The notes under the pieces: model-generated
Databases searched by the model: none
Told to the model about the DNA's origin: nothing
The model's input: only the letters and a program-made list of their open reading frames with translations
Position numbers and translations under genes: made by a program
Source: Mycolicibacterium bacteremicum
GTDB lineage: Bacteria > Actinomycetota > Actinomycetes > Mycobacteriales > Mycobacteriaceae
NCBI RefSeq assembly: GCF_943913955.1
Contig: NZ_CALUAE010000006.1
Coordinates: forward strand, 1 to 64,000
Direction: 5' to 3'
DNA length: 64,000 bases
Shown: in pieces, positions 36,494 to 45,247 of the stretch
Layout: every line of letters starts with the position of its first letter
How positions within the stretch are numbered: the first letter of the stretch is position 1

Positions 36494-37063
36494 ATGACCA
36501 CCGCATCCACGACCACCGACACCGACACCGACGCCTGGCTCACCCGGTACTACTTCATCCGGGCCGCCTTCTCGCTGACCTGGGTGGGGGCGGCGGTGAG
36601 CGTCGCGCACAGTGGTGGCGCCGTCGTCGCGGCGCTGCTCCTGATCTATCCGGCATGGGATGCCGGCGCCAATATCGTTGACGCGCAACGCCACGGCGGA
36701 TTCCGGCGGAATCCGACCCAGACGTTCAACGCCGCCGTCAGTGTGGTGACGACGCTGTCCGTCGCGGTGGCGTTGGCCACGGGCATGAACGCGGTGCTCG
36801 GCGTCTTCGGCGTGTGGGCGGCACTGTCGGGACTGCTGCAACTGGCCACCGGTGTGCGGCGGTGGCGGACCCACGGCGGCCAGTGGCCGATGATCGTCAG
36901 CGGTATCCAGTCCACCGCCGCCGGGATCATGTTCCTGGTGCAGGCCAACGGCCCCGGGACGCCGCAGATCTCCGACATCGCGCCGTACGCCGGATTCGGG
37001 GCGTTCTACTTCCTGGTCGCGGCGGTGTGGCTGACGGTGCGCACCGTGCGCGCTCGGGCCTGA
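36494..37063 (+). CDS. DUF308-like multi-pass membrane protein
   Basis: 189 residues from ATG 36494, which has GAAGGGAAACC just upstream; an ATG at 36464 is possible but lacks such a site. A Thr/Asp-rich tail (TTTDTDTDA) precedes about six hydrophobic segments (roughly residues 20-38, 43-60, 78-97, 100-118, 133-150, 163-182). The pattern resembles HdeD/DUF308 acid-resistance membrane proteins, though no sequence motif is decisive. It lies directly after the TetR gene and is probably under its control. Confidence 0.7.
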   Translation: MTTASTTTDTDTDAWLTRYYFIRAAFSLTWVGAAVSVAHSGGAVVAALLLIYPAWDAGANIVDAQRHGGFRRNPTQTFNAAVSVVTTLSVAVALATGMNAVLGVFGVWAALSGLLQLATGVRRWRTHGGQWPMIVSGIQSTAAGIMFLVQANGPGTPQISDIAPYAGFGAFYFLVAAVWLTVRTVRARA

Positions 37064-37094
37064 ACGGCGCGTCCGCTGGCTACTATCTGGCGGT

Positions 37095-37994
37095 ATGACA
37101 TTGCGCCGGCTGTTTCGGGGCCTGGCCGGGCTCCTGGTGATGTTGACGCTCGCGGCGTGCTCGGCCGGGGCACCGCCCGGCCAACCCGGCGGCGCCGAGG
37201 AGTTCGCGGCGGGCAGCCCCACCGCCGCGCCGCTCACCGGTCCGGCGACCGACAATGCGCCACAGAATGCGCCACAGAAGGTGCCGCCGGGCCTGCCCGA
37301 GGCGCCGCCACCGACCGGCCGGGACGTCGTCAAGACGGCCACCATGACGGTCACGGTGGCCGACCCCGGCAACCCGGTCGCCGCCGCCGACACGGCGGCG
37401 GGCATCGCCGGTGACTCCGGCGGCCGTGTCGACACCCGCACCGAGTACGGCGGGTCGGAGTTGGATCCGGCCCGCGTCACGCTGACCCTGCGGGTGCCCG
37501 CCGACAAGCTGGACGGCGTGATCGACCGGCTCAAGGCGTTGGGCACCGTGGATGCGCTGGACCTGCGGGCCGAAGACGTCACCAGCCAACGCGTCGATCT
37601 GGACGCCCGGATCAAGGCGTTGCAGACCTCGGTGGACCGGCTGCTGGCGATCATGCGCGACGCGCGTGATCCCTCGGCGCTGATCGAGGCCGAGAACGCG
37701 CTCTCGCAACGGCAGGCCGACCTGGACAGCCTGCGCGCGCAGCGGGCCGCCCTGGGGGATCAGATCGCGCTGAGCACGCTCACCGTCGATCTGATCGCGC
37801 CGGCCGTCGGTGGACCCGCCCCGCAGCAGTACCGGGGCTTCCTCGGACAGGTCGAACGAGGCTGGGATGCCCTGGTGGACACCGGGACTCACATGTTCCT
37901 GCTGGTCGGCCTGATGCTGCCGTGGGTGGGAGCGGTACTGGTGCTGCTGGCCGTGGTGTACGCGGTCTTCCGGCTGGCCGCGCGGCGGCGTTAG
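37095..37994 (+). CDS. DUF4349 lipoprotein with C-terminal membrane segment
   Basis: 299 residues. The signal peptide ends in the lipobox LTLAAC (cysteine at about 22), so it should be lipidated on the outer face. A Pro/Ala-rich linker (about 25-75) leads to the DUF4349 domain (about 78-240, with VKTATMTVTVADPGNPVAAA and a heptad-like coiled coil DALDLRAEDVTSQRVDLDAR). A hydrophobic C-terminal helix (about 270-293) is followed by RLAARRR, so the protein is held at both ends. Function unknown. The 3' end overlaps the opposing qor gene by 4 bp. Confidence 0.85.
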   Translation: MTLRRLFRGLAGLLVMLTLAACSAGAPPGQPGGAEEFAAGSPTAAPLTGPATDNAPQNAPQKVPPGLPEAPPPTGRDVVKTATMTVTVADPGNPVAAADTAAGIAGDSGGRVDTRTEYGGSELDPARVTLTLRVPADKLDGVIDRLKALGTVDALDLRAEDVTSQRVDLDARIKALQTSVDRLLAIMRDARDPSALIEAENALSQRQADLDSLRAQRAALGDQIALSTLTVDLIAPAVGGPAPQQYRGFLGQVERGWDALVDTGTHMFLLVGLMLPWVGAVLVLLAVVYAVFRLAARRR

Positions 37995-38962
37995 GGGACC
38001 AGCACGATCGAGCCGACCGTGCGACGGCCCTGCAGATCGGTGTGCGCGCGGGCCGCCTCGGCCAGCGGGTACCGCTCGCTGACGGTGATAGTGATCGAGC
38101 CGTCGGCGATGGCATTGATCAGTTCGCCCGCCCGCCAAGAGAATTCGTCGGCCGTGCGGGTGTAGGCGCCGAGGCTGGGCCGGGTCAGGAACACCGAGCC
38201 CGCGGCGTTGAGGCGCTGCGGATCGAACGGCGGCACCGGACCGCTGGCGGCGCCGAACAGTGCCAGCGTGCCGCGCACCGCCAGGCTGGCCAGGCTGGCC
38301 TCGAACGTCGAGGCGCCGACGCCGTCGTAGACCGCGGCGACGCCGCCGCCGGAGAGTCGTTTGACTTCTGCCCCGAACTCCTGGGCATCCTCGGGGTAGT
38401 CGAGCACCTCGACGGCCCCCGCCCGGCGGGACAGTTCGGCCTTCTCCGGCGTGGACGCGGTGGTGATCACCTTGGTGCCCAAGCTGGTGGCCCACTGGGT
38501 CAGGATCAGGCCGACGCCGCCGGCCCCGGCGTGCACCAGGATGGTGTCGCCGGGCTGCACGGGGTAGACCGACTTGAGCAGATAGTGCGCGGTCATCCCC
38601 TTGAGCAGGGCCGAGGCCACCTGGTCGGGGGCCACCCCCTCCGGCACGTAGGCCACGAAATCGGCTGGGGCGACGCAATAGTCGGCGTAGGCACCGACCG
38701 CGTTGGCGGTGACCACCCGGTCGCCGACACTGAGTGCCGCGACGTCTTCGCCGACGGCGGCGATGGTGCCGCACACCTCGGTGCCGGAGATGAACGGCGT
38801 CTCCCGGGGGTAGAGACCCGATCGGAAGTAGGTGTCGATGAAATTCACGCCGATCGCCTCGGCGCGGATCAGCACCTGGCCCGGGCCGGGGGAGGGCTCG
38901 GGCTTCTCGACGTAGGTCAGGACCTCGGGTCCGCCGGTCTGGGCGACTTCGATGGCATGCAT
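37991..38962 (-). CDS. qor: Quinone oxidoreductase-like MDR protein
   Basis: 323 residues from the ATG at 38962 (MHAIEVAQTGGPEVL); the longer frame upstream runs through the divergent gene and is rejected. Zinc-free medium-chain dehydrogenase: the N-terminal GroES-like domain has IGVNFIDTYFRSGLYP and the NADPH-binding domain has VHAGAGGVGLILTQWA (about 145-160). It likely reduces quinones or enals with NADPH. It stands where the qor-type gene lies between ctaB and ctaA in tuberculosis-complex genomes. It is divergent from the ATP-grasp gene with only 18 bp between the starts. Confidence 0.92.
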   Translation of the reverse strand: MHAIEVAQTGGPEVLTYVEKPEPSPGPGQVLIRAEAIGVNFIDTYFRSGLYPRETPFISGTEVCGTIAAVGEDVAALSVGDRVVTANAVGAYADYCVAPADFVAYVPEGVAPDQVASALLKGMTAHYLLKSVYPVQPGDTILVHAGAGGVGLILTQWATSLGTKVITTASTPEKAELSRRAGAVEVLDYPEDAQEFGAEVKRLSGGGVAAVYDGVGASTFEASLASLAVRGTLALFGAASGPVPPFDPQRLNAAGSVFLTRPSLGAYTRTADEFSWRAGELINAIADGSITITVSERYPLAEAARAHTDLQGRRTVGSIVLVP

Positions 38963-38980
38963 ACCCCCTATCATCCACGT

Positions 38981-39919
38981 GTGAAGCTCGCCCGGCCCGA
39001 CCTGTTCCACCCGCGCATCGTTTTCGCCAGTTGCGCCGCGCTTCCCGAGGGCGACAGCGACGACGACGGTCTGGTCCGTGCGCTGCGCGAACGCGGACTG
39101 CACGTGCAGTGGCTGGCGTGGGACGACCCGGCCACCCTGGACGCCGATCTGGTGGTGCTGCGGGCCACCTGGGACTACACCGAACGCATCACCGAGTTCC
39201 TGACCTGGACCCGTGCGGTCCGCAATCTGCTGAACCCGCCGGAGATGGTCGCCTGGAACACCGACAAGCACTATCTGCTGGACCTCGCCGATGACGGACT
39301 GCCGATCGTGCCGACGCACTATTTCGCGGCCGACGAGACGGTCCGGGTGCCGGCGGGCGAGGTCGTCGTCAAACCGGCGGTCGGGGCCGGCTCGGTGGGC
39401 GCGCAGCGGTTCGTCGACGCCGAGTCCGCACGTGCCCATGCCGCCCGGCTGCAGGCCGAGGCGCGGGCCGTGCTGGTGCAGCCCTACGACCCGCGCATCT
39501 CGGTCGGCGAGACGGCACTGGTGTTCCTCAACGGGGCGCCCTCACACGCGTTCACCAAGGGACCGATCCTGCCGCCCGCCGGACGGGGCCCCGAGTTCGA
39601 GGAGACCGGCACCTTCGCCGCGGAGAAACTCGGCGCCGCCGACCCGGCCGACGAGGTGTGGGAGGTGGGCCACGCCGCGGTGGCGGCGGCCACCCGGCGC
39701 TTCGGCATCGCCGGCAGCGACCTGCTCTACGCCCGGGTCGACGTCATCGGCGGCGCCGAGGAACCACGGCTGCTGGAGCTGGAACTGGTCGAGCCGTCGC
39801 TGGGTTTCCGGCAACTCGCCGCGGCCGAGAAGCAGCTCGCCGAACGCGAATACGCGGTCGGGGTCGAATCTGCGCTGCAGCGGCTGGGACTCGGTCCGCT
39901 GTCACATCGGGACCACTAG
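38981..39919 (+). CDS. ATP-grasp (RimK/glutathione-synthetase-like) protein
   Basis: 312 residues from GTG 38981. The N-terminal pre-ATP-grasp part contains the WDDPATLDADLVVLRATWDY stretch. The central and C-terminal parts fit the ATP-grasp fold: VVKPAVGAGSVGAQRF (about 127-142), VLVQPYDPRISVGETALVFL, and the metal-binding end LLELELVEPSLGF (about 265-277). Such enzymes join a carboxylate to an amine or thiol with ATP. The substrates are unknown. It is followed 16 bp later by a YjbR-like gene and is probably co-transcribed with it. Confidence 0.82.
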   Translation: MKLARPDLFHPRIVFASCAALPEGDSDDDGLVRALRERGLHVQWLAWDDPATLDADLVVLRATWDYTERITEFLTWTRAVRNLLNPPEMVAWNTDKHYLLDLADDGLPIVPTHYFAADETVRVPAGEVVVKPAVGAGSVGAQRFVDAESARAHAARLQAEARAVLVQPYDPRISVGETALVFLNGAPSHAFTKGPILPPAGRGPEFEETGTFAAEKLGAADPADEVWEVGHAAVAAATRRFGIAGSDLLYARVDVIGGAEEPRLLELELVEPSLGFRQLAAAEKQLAEREYAVGVESALQRLGLGPLSHRDH

Positions 39920-39935
39920 CGGCGGTCGGATCGCA

Positions 39936-40271
39936 GTGTTCGATGCCGATGATGTGCAGCGGGTCGCGCTGTCGTTACCTGAGACCAGCGAGAAGGAGCG
40001 GTGGGGGCACCCGACGTTCGACGTCGCGGGCAGGATGTTCCTCACCATCCCCGACGATCAGACGTCCTTCGCGGTGCGCTGCCCGCGGTTCGATCGTGCG
40101 GAGCTGATCGCCGCCGAACCACACAAGTTCTGGGTGCCCCCGCACGAAGCGGCGTCGGCGTGGGTACGGGTGCGGCTCGCCGCCCTGGAGGACACCCAGG
40201 AGCTGCGCGATATCCTCACCGATTCCTGGGGTCAGGCGGCCCCCGGCAGGCTCACCGATACCGAGGACTAG
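39936..40271 (+). CDS. MmcQ/YjbR family small protein
   Basis: 111 residues from GTG 39936. The pattern ALSLPETSEKERWGHPTFDV, FAVRCPRFDRAELIAAEP and KFWVPPHEAASAWVRVRL is typical of the YjbR (double-wing, DNA-binding-like) fold. The biochemical role is not established. It follows the ATP-grasp gene closely. The minus-strand ABC ATPase gene ends 4 bp after its stop, so the two operons converge tightly. Confidence 0.82.
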   Translation: MFDADDVQRVALSLPETSEKERWGHPTFDVAGRMFLTIPDDQTSFAVRCPRFDRAELIAAEPHKFWVPPHEAASAWVRVRLAALEDTQELRDILTDSWGQAAPGRLTDTED

Positions 40272-40275
40272 CCGA

Positions 40276-41331
40276 TCAGGCCGGGTCGGCCAGGCGCACC
40301 CCGGTCTGCACGTCGAACCGGTGCACATCCCGCGCGGACAACTCGACCGTCGCGCCGACCGGGATGTCGGTCAGCGCGGCCGCGTCGACGACGCTGGTCA
40401 GCTGGTGATCGGCGGCGCGCAGCGTGACGATGGCGCGCGGGCCGAGCAGTTCGATGAGTTCGACCACCGCGGAGGCCTGCGCACTCGGGGTCAGGATGAG
40501 GTCGTCGGCGCGGACCCCGATGGTGACGGCGGCGGCCTCCGGCCCGCCGACCTCGATGCGCACACCGCCGGCGGTGCGCAGCTCCCCGGCGGTGACCGCC
40601 CCGTCGATCAGGTTCATCTTCGGGCTGCCCACGAAGGTGGCCACGAAGGTGTCCGCCGGCCGCCGGTAGACCTCGGCGGGCGGACCGGCCTGGGCGATGC
40701 GCCCGTCACGCATCACCACGATGCGATCCGACAGCGTCATCGCCTCCTCCTGGTCGTGCGTGACGTAGAGCGAGGTGATGCCCAATTTGCGTTGCAGGCG
40801 TAGCAATTCGGTGCGGGTCTCCACCCGCAACTTGGCGTCGAGGTTGCTCAGCGGCTCGTCGAACAGGAACACCGCGGGCTCACGGATGATGGCCCGGCCG
40901 ATGGCGACCCGCTGCTGCTGACCACCGGACAGATCCTTGGGTTTGCGCTCGGCCAGCTTGCCCAGGCCCAGCGACTCGGCGACCTCGTCGGCCCGGCGCA
41001 GCGCCTCGTCGCGGGATGTCCGCTTGGCGCGCAACGGAAATGCGATGTTCTCCCGCACGGTCAGATGCGGATAGAGCGCGTAGTTCTGGAACACCATCGC
41101 GATATCGCGATCCTTGGGCTCCAGGTGCGTGACATCGCGGTCACCGATGTGGATGGTTCCGCTGCTGACCTGCTCGAGGCCGGCCAGCATCCGCAGCGAT
41201 GTGGTCTTGCCGCAGCCCGACGGTCCGACCAGGACGGTCATGCTGCCGTCGGCCAGTTCCAGATCGAGATCCGAGACCACGGTGGCCGACCCGTAGGACT
41301 TGCCGACCCGTGTGAAAGTCACCGATGCCAT
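40276..41331 (-). CDS. Sugar/polyol ABC importer, ATPase subunit
   Basis: 351 residues. MsmK/UgpC/SmoK type: Walker A GPSGCGKTT (about 36-44), signature LSGGQQQRVAIGRA (about 134-147), Walker B VFLFDEPLSNLDAK (about 153-166), and a C-terminal TOBE regulatory domain (about 235-350). It drives the two permeases encoded upstream (41353-42192, 42189-43058). Last gene of the minus-strand transporter operon, 21 bp after the second permease. Confidence 0.94.
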   Translation of the reverse strand: MASVTFTRVGKSYGSATVVSDLDLELADGSMTVLVGPSGCGKTTSLRMLAGLEQVSSGTIHIGDRDVTHLEPKDRDIAMVFQNYALYPHLTVRENIAFPLRAKRTSRDEALRRADEVAESLGLGKLAERKPKDLSGGQQQRVAIGRAIIREPAVFLFDEPLSNLDAKLRVETRTELLRLQRKLGITSLYVTHDQEEAMTLSDRIVVMRDGRIAQAGPPAEVYRRPADTFVATFVGSPKMNLIDGAVTAGELRTAGGVRIEVGGPEAAAVTIGVRADDLILTPSAQASAVVELIELLGPRAIVTLRAADHQLTSVVDAAALTDIPVGATVELSARDVHRFDVQTGVRLADPA

Positions 41332-41352
41332 GGCTGTTACAACCTCACTTGT

Positions 41353-42192
41353 CTAGTACTTGACCGCGCCGCCGCTGATCCCCTGGACCAGGCGTCGCTG
41401 GATGAAGAAGCTGGCGATCACCACCGGGATGATCGCGATCATGATGGCCGCGCTCATGGTGCCGATCTGTACACCGCGGAAGGTGTTGAAGTTTGCGATG
41501 GCCACCGGCAGGATCGCGGCGTTGCCGGGGGCCAGGATCAGCCCGTAGAACAGGTCGTTCCACGACAGCGTGAACCCGAAGATGCCGGCGGCGCCGATGC
41601 CGGGGTACACCTGCGGCAGGACCACCAGCCGGAACGCCTGCCAGCGGGTGAAACCGTCGACCCGGGCCTGCTCCTCCAGGGATGCGGGCACGGCCTCGAA
41701 GAATCCGATCAGAAACCACGTCACCAGCGGCAGGACGAAGGACAGGTGCGCGAAGATCACCGGGGCGATGGTGTCGGTCAACCGCAGCGCGTGCGCCATG
41801 GTCAGGAATGGGAACACCATGACCGCCGGCGGAACCACCTGCGCGGCAAGCATTCCGAAGCGGGTCAGCGAACCGCCGGCCCGATACTTGGCGATCACGT
41901 AGGCACCCATGCTGCCGACGACCAGGCTGATCGATACGGTGATCACCCCGACGAGCGCGCTGCGCCCGGCCGCGGCGAACACCCCGGAGTCGAGCACCGC
42001 CTGCCAGTTGGCCAGGTTCGGGGTGAACGCGATCAGGAACGGTTCCGACATCTGTTCGGGAGTCTTGAAACTGGCCAGCGCCACCCAGGCGATGGGGAAC
42101 AGCACGAAGATGAACGCGGCGGCCAGGAAGGCGATGCGCAGCATCTCCAGCGGGCCGGCGGGGCGACGGGACATGATGGTACGAGGGCTCAT
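41353..42192 (-). CDS. Sugar/polyol ABC importer, permease 2 (MalG-like)
   Basis: 279 residues from the ATG at 42192 (MSPRTIMSRRPAGPLE). Six membrane helices; the ATPase-coupling EAA loop is EEQARVDGFTRWQAFRLVVLP-like at about 190-210. The start overlaps the stop of permease 1 (ATGA), giving coupled expression of the two subunits. A longer reading frame continues upstream through permease 1 and is a shadow. Confidence 0.92.
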   Translation of the reverse strand: MSPRTIMSRRPAGPLEMLRIAFLAAAFIFVLFPIAWVALASFKTPEQMSEPFLIAFTPNLANWQAVLDSGVFAAAGRSALVGVITVSISLVVGSMGAYVIAKYRAGGSLTRFGMLAAQVVPPAVMVFPFLTMAHALRLTDTIAPVIFAHLSFVLPLVTWFLIGFFEAVPASLEEQARVDGFTRWQAFRLVVLPQVYPGIGAAGIFGFTLSWNDLFYGLILAPGNAAILPVAIANFNTFRGVQIGTMSAAIMIAIIPVVIASFFIQRRLVQGISGGAVKY

Positions 42193-43058
42193 CGGGCCGC
42201 ACTCCGCTCGGCGGCGCGGTTGCGCTCCATCGCCCGGAAGGCCACCACGATGACGGCCAGCACCAGCACCAGCACGATGAAGGCCATGGCGCTGGCCTGG
42301 GCCAGCCGGAAGAACTGGATGCCCTCCAGATACATGTAGTACTGCAGGGTCTGGGTGTCGGTGCCGGGCCCGCCGCGGGTGGTGGCGTAGACGTATTCGA
42401 ATACCCGCAGCGCGTCTAGGCCGCGCAGCAGCACCGCGACGGTCAGCACCGGGGCCAGCATCGGGATCAGCACCCGGCGCAGTCGGTACACCGGGCCGGC
42501 GCCGTCCACCTTGGCCGCCTCCATGGGTTGCTTGGGCATCGATTCCAGCCCGGCCAGGATCAACAGCACCATGAACGGCGTCCACTGCCAGACATCGATG
42601 AAGGCCAGTGTCAGCAGCGCCTTTCCGGCCCCGAAGAAGTCGTAGTCGGCGCCGACGGCGTGCAGCAGGGCCGGCACGGCGCCGATCTGGTCGTTGAGCA
42701 GGAAGCGGAAGATCAAGCCGACCGCGATGGGGGTGATGAACATCGGCGCCAGCACGATCGCCCGGGACAGGTCCTTGGCCCAGCGTTGTTGATGCAGGGC
42801 CAGCGCCAGTGCGAAACCGAGTACCAGTTCGGCGCTGACGGCGATCAGCACGTAGAGCGCGGTGGTGGCGAAGGCCTCCCAGAAGGCGGAGTTCGACAGT
42901 GCGGCGGTGAAGTTGGTGGCGCCGACGAAGTCGGGTTGGCCGCGATCGGTCAGCTTGTAGTCGGTCACTGACAGATAGGCCGCGTAGCAGAGCGGGAATC
43001 CGACGGCCACGGCGAACAGGGCGAGCAGCGGCATGAGCATGCCGTATCGGAATTTCAC
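42189..43058 (-). CDS. Sugar/polyol ABC importer, permease 1 (MalF-like)
   Basis: 289 residues from the GTG at 43058 (KFRYGMLMPLLALFAVAVGF after the start); the upstream extension of the frame enters the binding-protein gene and looks non-coding. An ATG six codons further in is an alternative. Six helices, and the EAA loop MEAAKVDGAGPVYRLRRVLIP (about 200-220). It pairs with permease 2. It lies 49 bp after the substrate-binding protein gene. Confidence 0.9.
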   Translation of the reverse strand: MKFRYGMLMPLLALFAVAVGFPLCYAAYLSVTDYKLTDRGQPDFVGATNFTAALSNSAFWEAFATTALYVLIAVSAELVLGFALALALHQQRWAKDLSRAIVLAPMFITPIAVGLIFRFLLNDQIGAVPALLHAVGADYDFFGAGKALLTLAFIDVWQWTPFMVLLILAGLESMPKQPMEAAKVDGAGPVYRLRRVLIPMLAPVLTVAVLLRGLDALRVFEYVYATTRGGPGTDTQTLQYYMYLEGIQFFRLAQASAMAFIVLVLVLAVIVVAFRAMERNRAAERSAAR

Positions 43059-43107
43059 CTGTGCCGCCCCCGCCGGGTGCCGGTCGTGACCGCCGGATTC
43101 CCTACTG

Positions 43108-44406
43108 TCACTGCTGGATCCGCTCCGCTGCTGCCTGCGCATCGCGCAGTGCGTCGGCGACGCTCTTGTTGCCGGCGGCGGCATCGTTGAGCTCGGTGCC
43201 GACGGCCTGGATCATCTCCTCGCCGCCCTTGCCCTGGGTCAGCGGGGCAGCGTCGGCCAGGATCTCACCGACGGTCTTGTAGTAGTCGGCGCCGTACCCG
43301 TCGGCCAGCACCTTCTCGTTGGTCAGCGATCCCTTCCGGATGACCGCGCCACCGTCGGCGACCCGCTCGGCGTCGATCTCCGGCGAGGTCACCCAGGACG
43401 CGAACGCCCATGCCGCGTCGGCCGCCCCGGAGTTGGCCGGGATGGCCCAGCTCCACAGGCCGAGTGCGGATTTGCCACCCGGGATGGGAGCCAGCGCGAA
43501 CTGTCCGGCCCGTTCGCCGGAGGCACCCTCGGGATCGTTGAGCGCGGGCAGGTTCCAGTTGTAACCGATCATCGAGGCCGCGTTGCCGCCCGACACCGAG
43601 CGGAACGCCTCGTCGAACCCCCAGGCCAGGCTGTTGGCCGGGGCGGCCGTCTTATACGTCTCGATGTAGGCCTCCAGCGCGCGGGCGGCCTCAGGGGTGT
43701 CCAGCGTGGGCTTGCCGTCCTCGCCGTAGATCGAACCGCCCGCGGCAAACAGCCAGTTGGCCCATTCCTCGAAGATCTTGTAGCCGCGCTGGGGCTGCAT
43801 CGCGATACCGGCCCGGTCGCCGGTCTTGAGCCGCTGCGAGGTGGAGACCAGGGCGTCCAGATCGGTCGGTGCGCCCAGGCCGGCGGCGGCCAGATCGCCG
43901 GTGTTGTAGATGTATCCGAGCGCGTAGTTGTAGAACGGGACCCCGTAGGTGGCGCCGTCGACATCGGTGATGGCGGTGAGCGAATCGAAGAAGTCGTCCG
44001 GCTGATAGCCGGTGGTGGCCGCGATACGGTCGCCCAGCGGCTCCAGGAATCCGGCGTCGGCGAAATCGTCCATCCACGGGTTGTCCACCACGATCAGGTC
44101 GTAGGCGGGCTCGGATGCCTGGAACGAGGACACCAGCCGGTCGCGCATCTGATCGAACGTCATGGTCTCGATCGCGACGTTGATGTCGGGGTACTTCTGG
44201 TTGAACTGTCCGACAAGGCCTTTGACGATGTCGGTGTCGGGCACGTTCTCCATCAGCACCCGGACGGTGGCGCTGGTGTCGGTGGGGACATCGCCCACAC
44301 CGGAGGAGGTCTGTTCGCCCGAGCCGCCGCTGCCTGCGCAACCGGCGAGGGTGAGGCTGGTGGCGGCGATGATCGCGGTCAACCAGCGCGAGGTCGGAAT
44401 TTTCAT
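43108..44406 (-). CDS. Extracellular solute-binding lipoprotein, family 1
   Basis: 432 residues from the ATG at 44406. Signal peptide with lipobox SLTLAGC (Cys at about 23), Gly/Ser linker, then a two-lobe binding fold with MENVPDTDIVKGLVGQFNQK and a conserved YGVPFYNYALGYIYN. It captures the sugar or polyol for the permeases downstream. Association with a short-chain dehydrogenase and an FGGY kinase makes a polyol (mannitol, sorbitol, xylitol or ribitol class) more likely than a plain sugar; that is inference. Confidence 0.92.
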   Translation of the reverse strand: MKIPTSRWLTAIIAATSLTLAGCAGSGGSGEQTSSGVGDVPTDTSATVRVLMENVPDTDIVKGLVGQFNQKYPDINVAIETMTFDQMRDRLVSSFQASEPAYDLIVVDNPWMDDFADAGFLEPLGDRIAATTGYQPDDFFDSLTAITDVDGATYGVPFYNYALGYIYNTGDLAAAGLGAPTDLDALVSTSQRLKTGDRAGIAMQPQRGYKIFEEWANWLFAAGGSIYGEDGKPTLDTPEAARALEAYIETYKTAAPANSLAWGFDEAFRSVSGGNAASMIGYNWNLPALNDPEGASGERAGQFALAPIPGGKSALGLWSWAIPANSGAADAAWAFASWVTSPEIDAERVADGGAVIRKGSLTNEKVLADGYGADYYKTVGEILADAAPLTQGKGGEEMIQAVGTELNDAAAGNKSVADALRDAQAAAERIQQ

Positions 44407-44461
44407 GGTCCTCACTTTTCTTTGTCCGAATGGATCGAGCGTGCGTGGGGGATCGGTCGGC

Positions 44462-45247
44462 TCAATCCATGTAGGCACCGCCGTTGACGGACAGTGCTTC
44501 TCCGGTGATGAACCGGGCATCCTCGGAGACCAGGAACGCCACCGCGCGGGCGACGTCGTCGGGCGTCTGCAGGCGGCCCAGCGGCGTGGCGTCGATCCAG
44601 GACTGCCGGACCCCGTCCGGGGTGGAACCACTCAGCTTGGCCTCCCACTCCAGTTCGCGGGTCTGCATCGGGGTGGCGACGAATCCGGGGCACACGCTGT
44701 TGACCGTGATGTCGTGGGCGGCGAGTTCGAACGCCATCGCCTGGGTGAGTCCCAGCACGCCGAACTTGGAGGCCACATAATCGGCCAGGAACGGCACGCG
44801 GCCCTGCTTGGCGGCCATCGACGCGGTGTTGACGATGGTGCCGCGCACACCGGTGCGGATCATCGCGCGGGCGGCGGCCTGTCCGCACAGGAACACGCCC
44901 TTGAGGTTGATGTCCAGGCTGCGGTCGAGTTGTTCGACCGAGACATCGACGAAGCTGGCCATCGCCGAGATCCCGGCGTTGCTGACCCAGGCGTGCAGCC
45001 CCAGTCGGTCGGCCACGTCATCGGCCAGCGCGGTGGCCGCGGCGGCATCGGTGACATCGAGGCGGGCCGCCTCGTGCCCCGATCCGGTGAGACCGGCACG
45101 GGTGTCCTCGGCGGCGTCGGCGTCGATATCGGAGACGACGACCCGCCACCCGCGCTGGGCCAGGGTGCCGGCGATGGCCCGGCCGATACCGGATCCGGCG
45201 CCGGTGACGACGACGGTCTGGGTGCTGGATGCTGCGGGGGTGGTCAT
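44462..45247 (-). CDS. Short-chain dehydrogenase (likely polyol dehydrogenase)
   Basis: 261 residues, classical SDR: nucleotide site TGAGSGIG (about 15-22), structural NAGIS (about 89-93), catalytic Ser in NTASMAAKQG and the YVASK active-site pair (about 156-160), and the C-terminal GEALSVNGGAYMD. It would use NAD(P)+ to oxidise an alcohol. It overlaps the kinase gene by 4 bp (45244-45247) and precedes the importer genes, so oxidation of an imported polyol to a ketose is the simplest role. Confidence 0.92.
   Translation of the reverse strand: MTTPAASSTQTVVVTGAGSGIGRAIAGTLAQRGWRVVVSDIDADAAEDTRAGLTGSGHEAARLDVTDAAAATALADDVADRLGLHAWVSNAGISAMASFVDVSVEQLDRSLDINLKGVFLCGQAAARAMIRTGVRGTIVNTASMAAKQGRVPFLADYVASKFGVLGLTQAMAFELAAHDITVNSVCPGFVATPMQTRELEWEAKLSGSTPDGVRQSWIDATPLGRLQTPDDVARAVAFLVSEDARFITGEALSVNGGAYMD

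Noticed and set aside
37922..38980. Long upstream extension of the ATP-grasp gene
   Set aside because: It is antisense to qor; the GTG at 38981 gives the conserved length.
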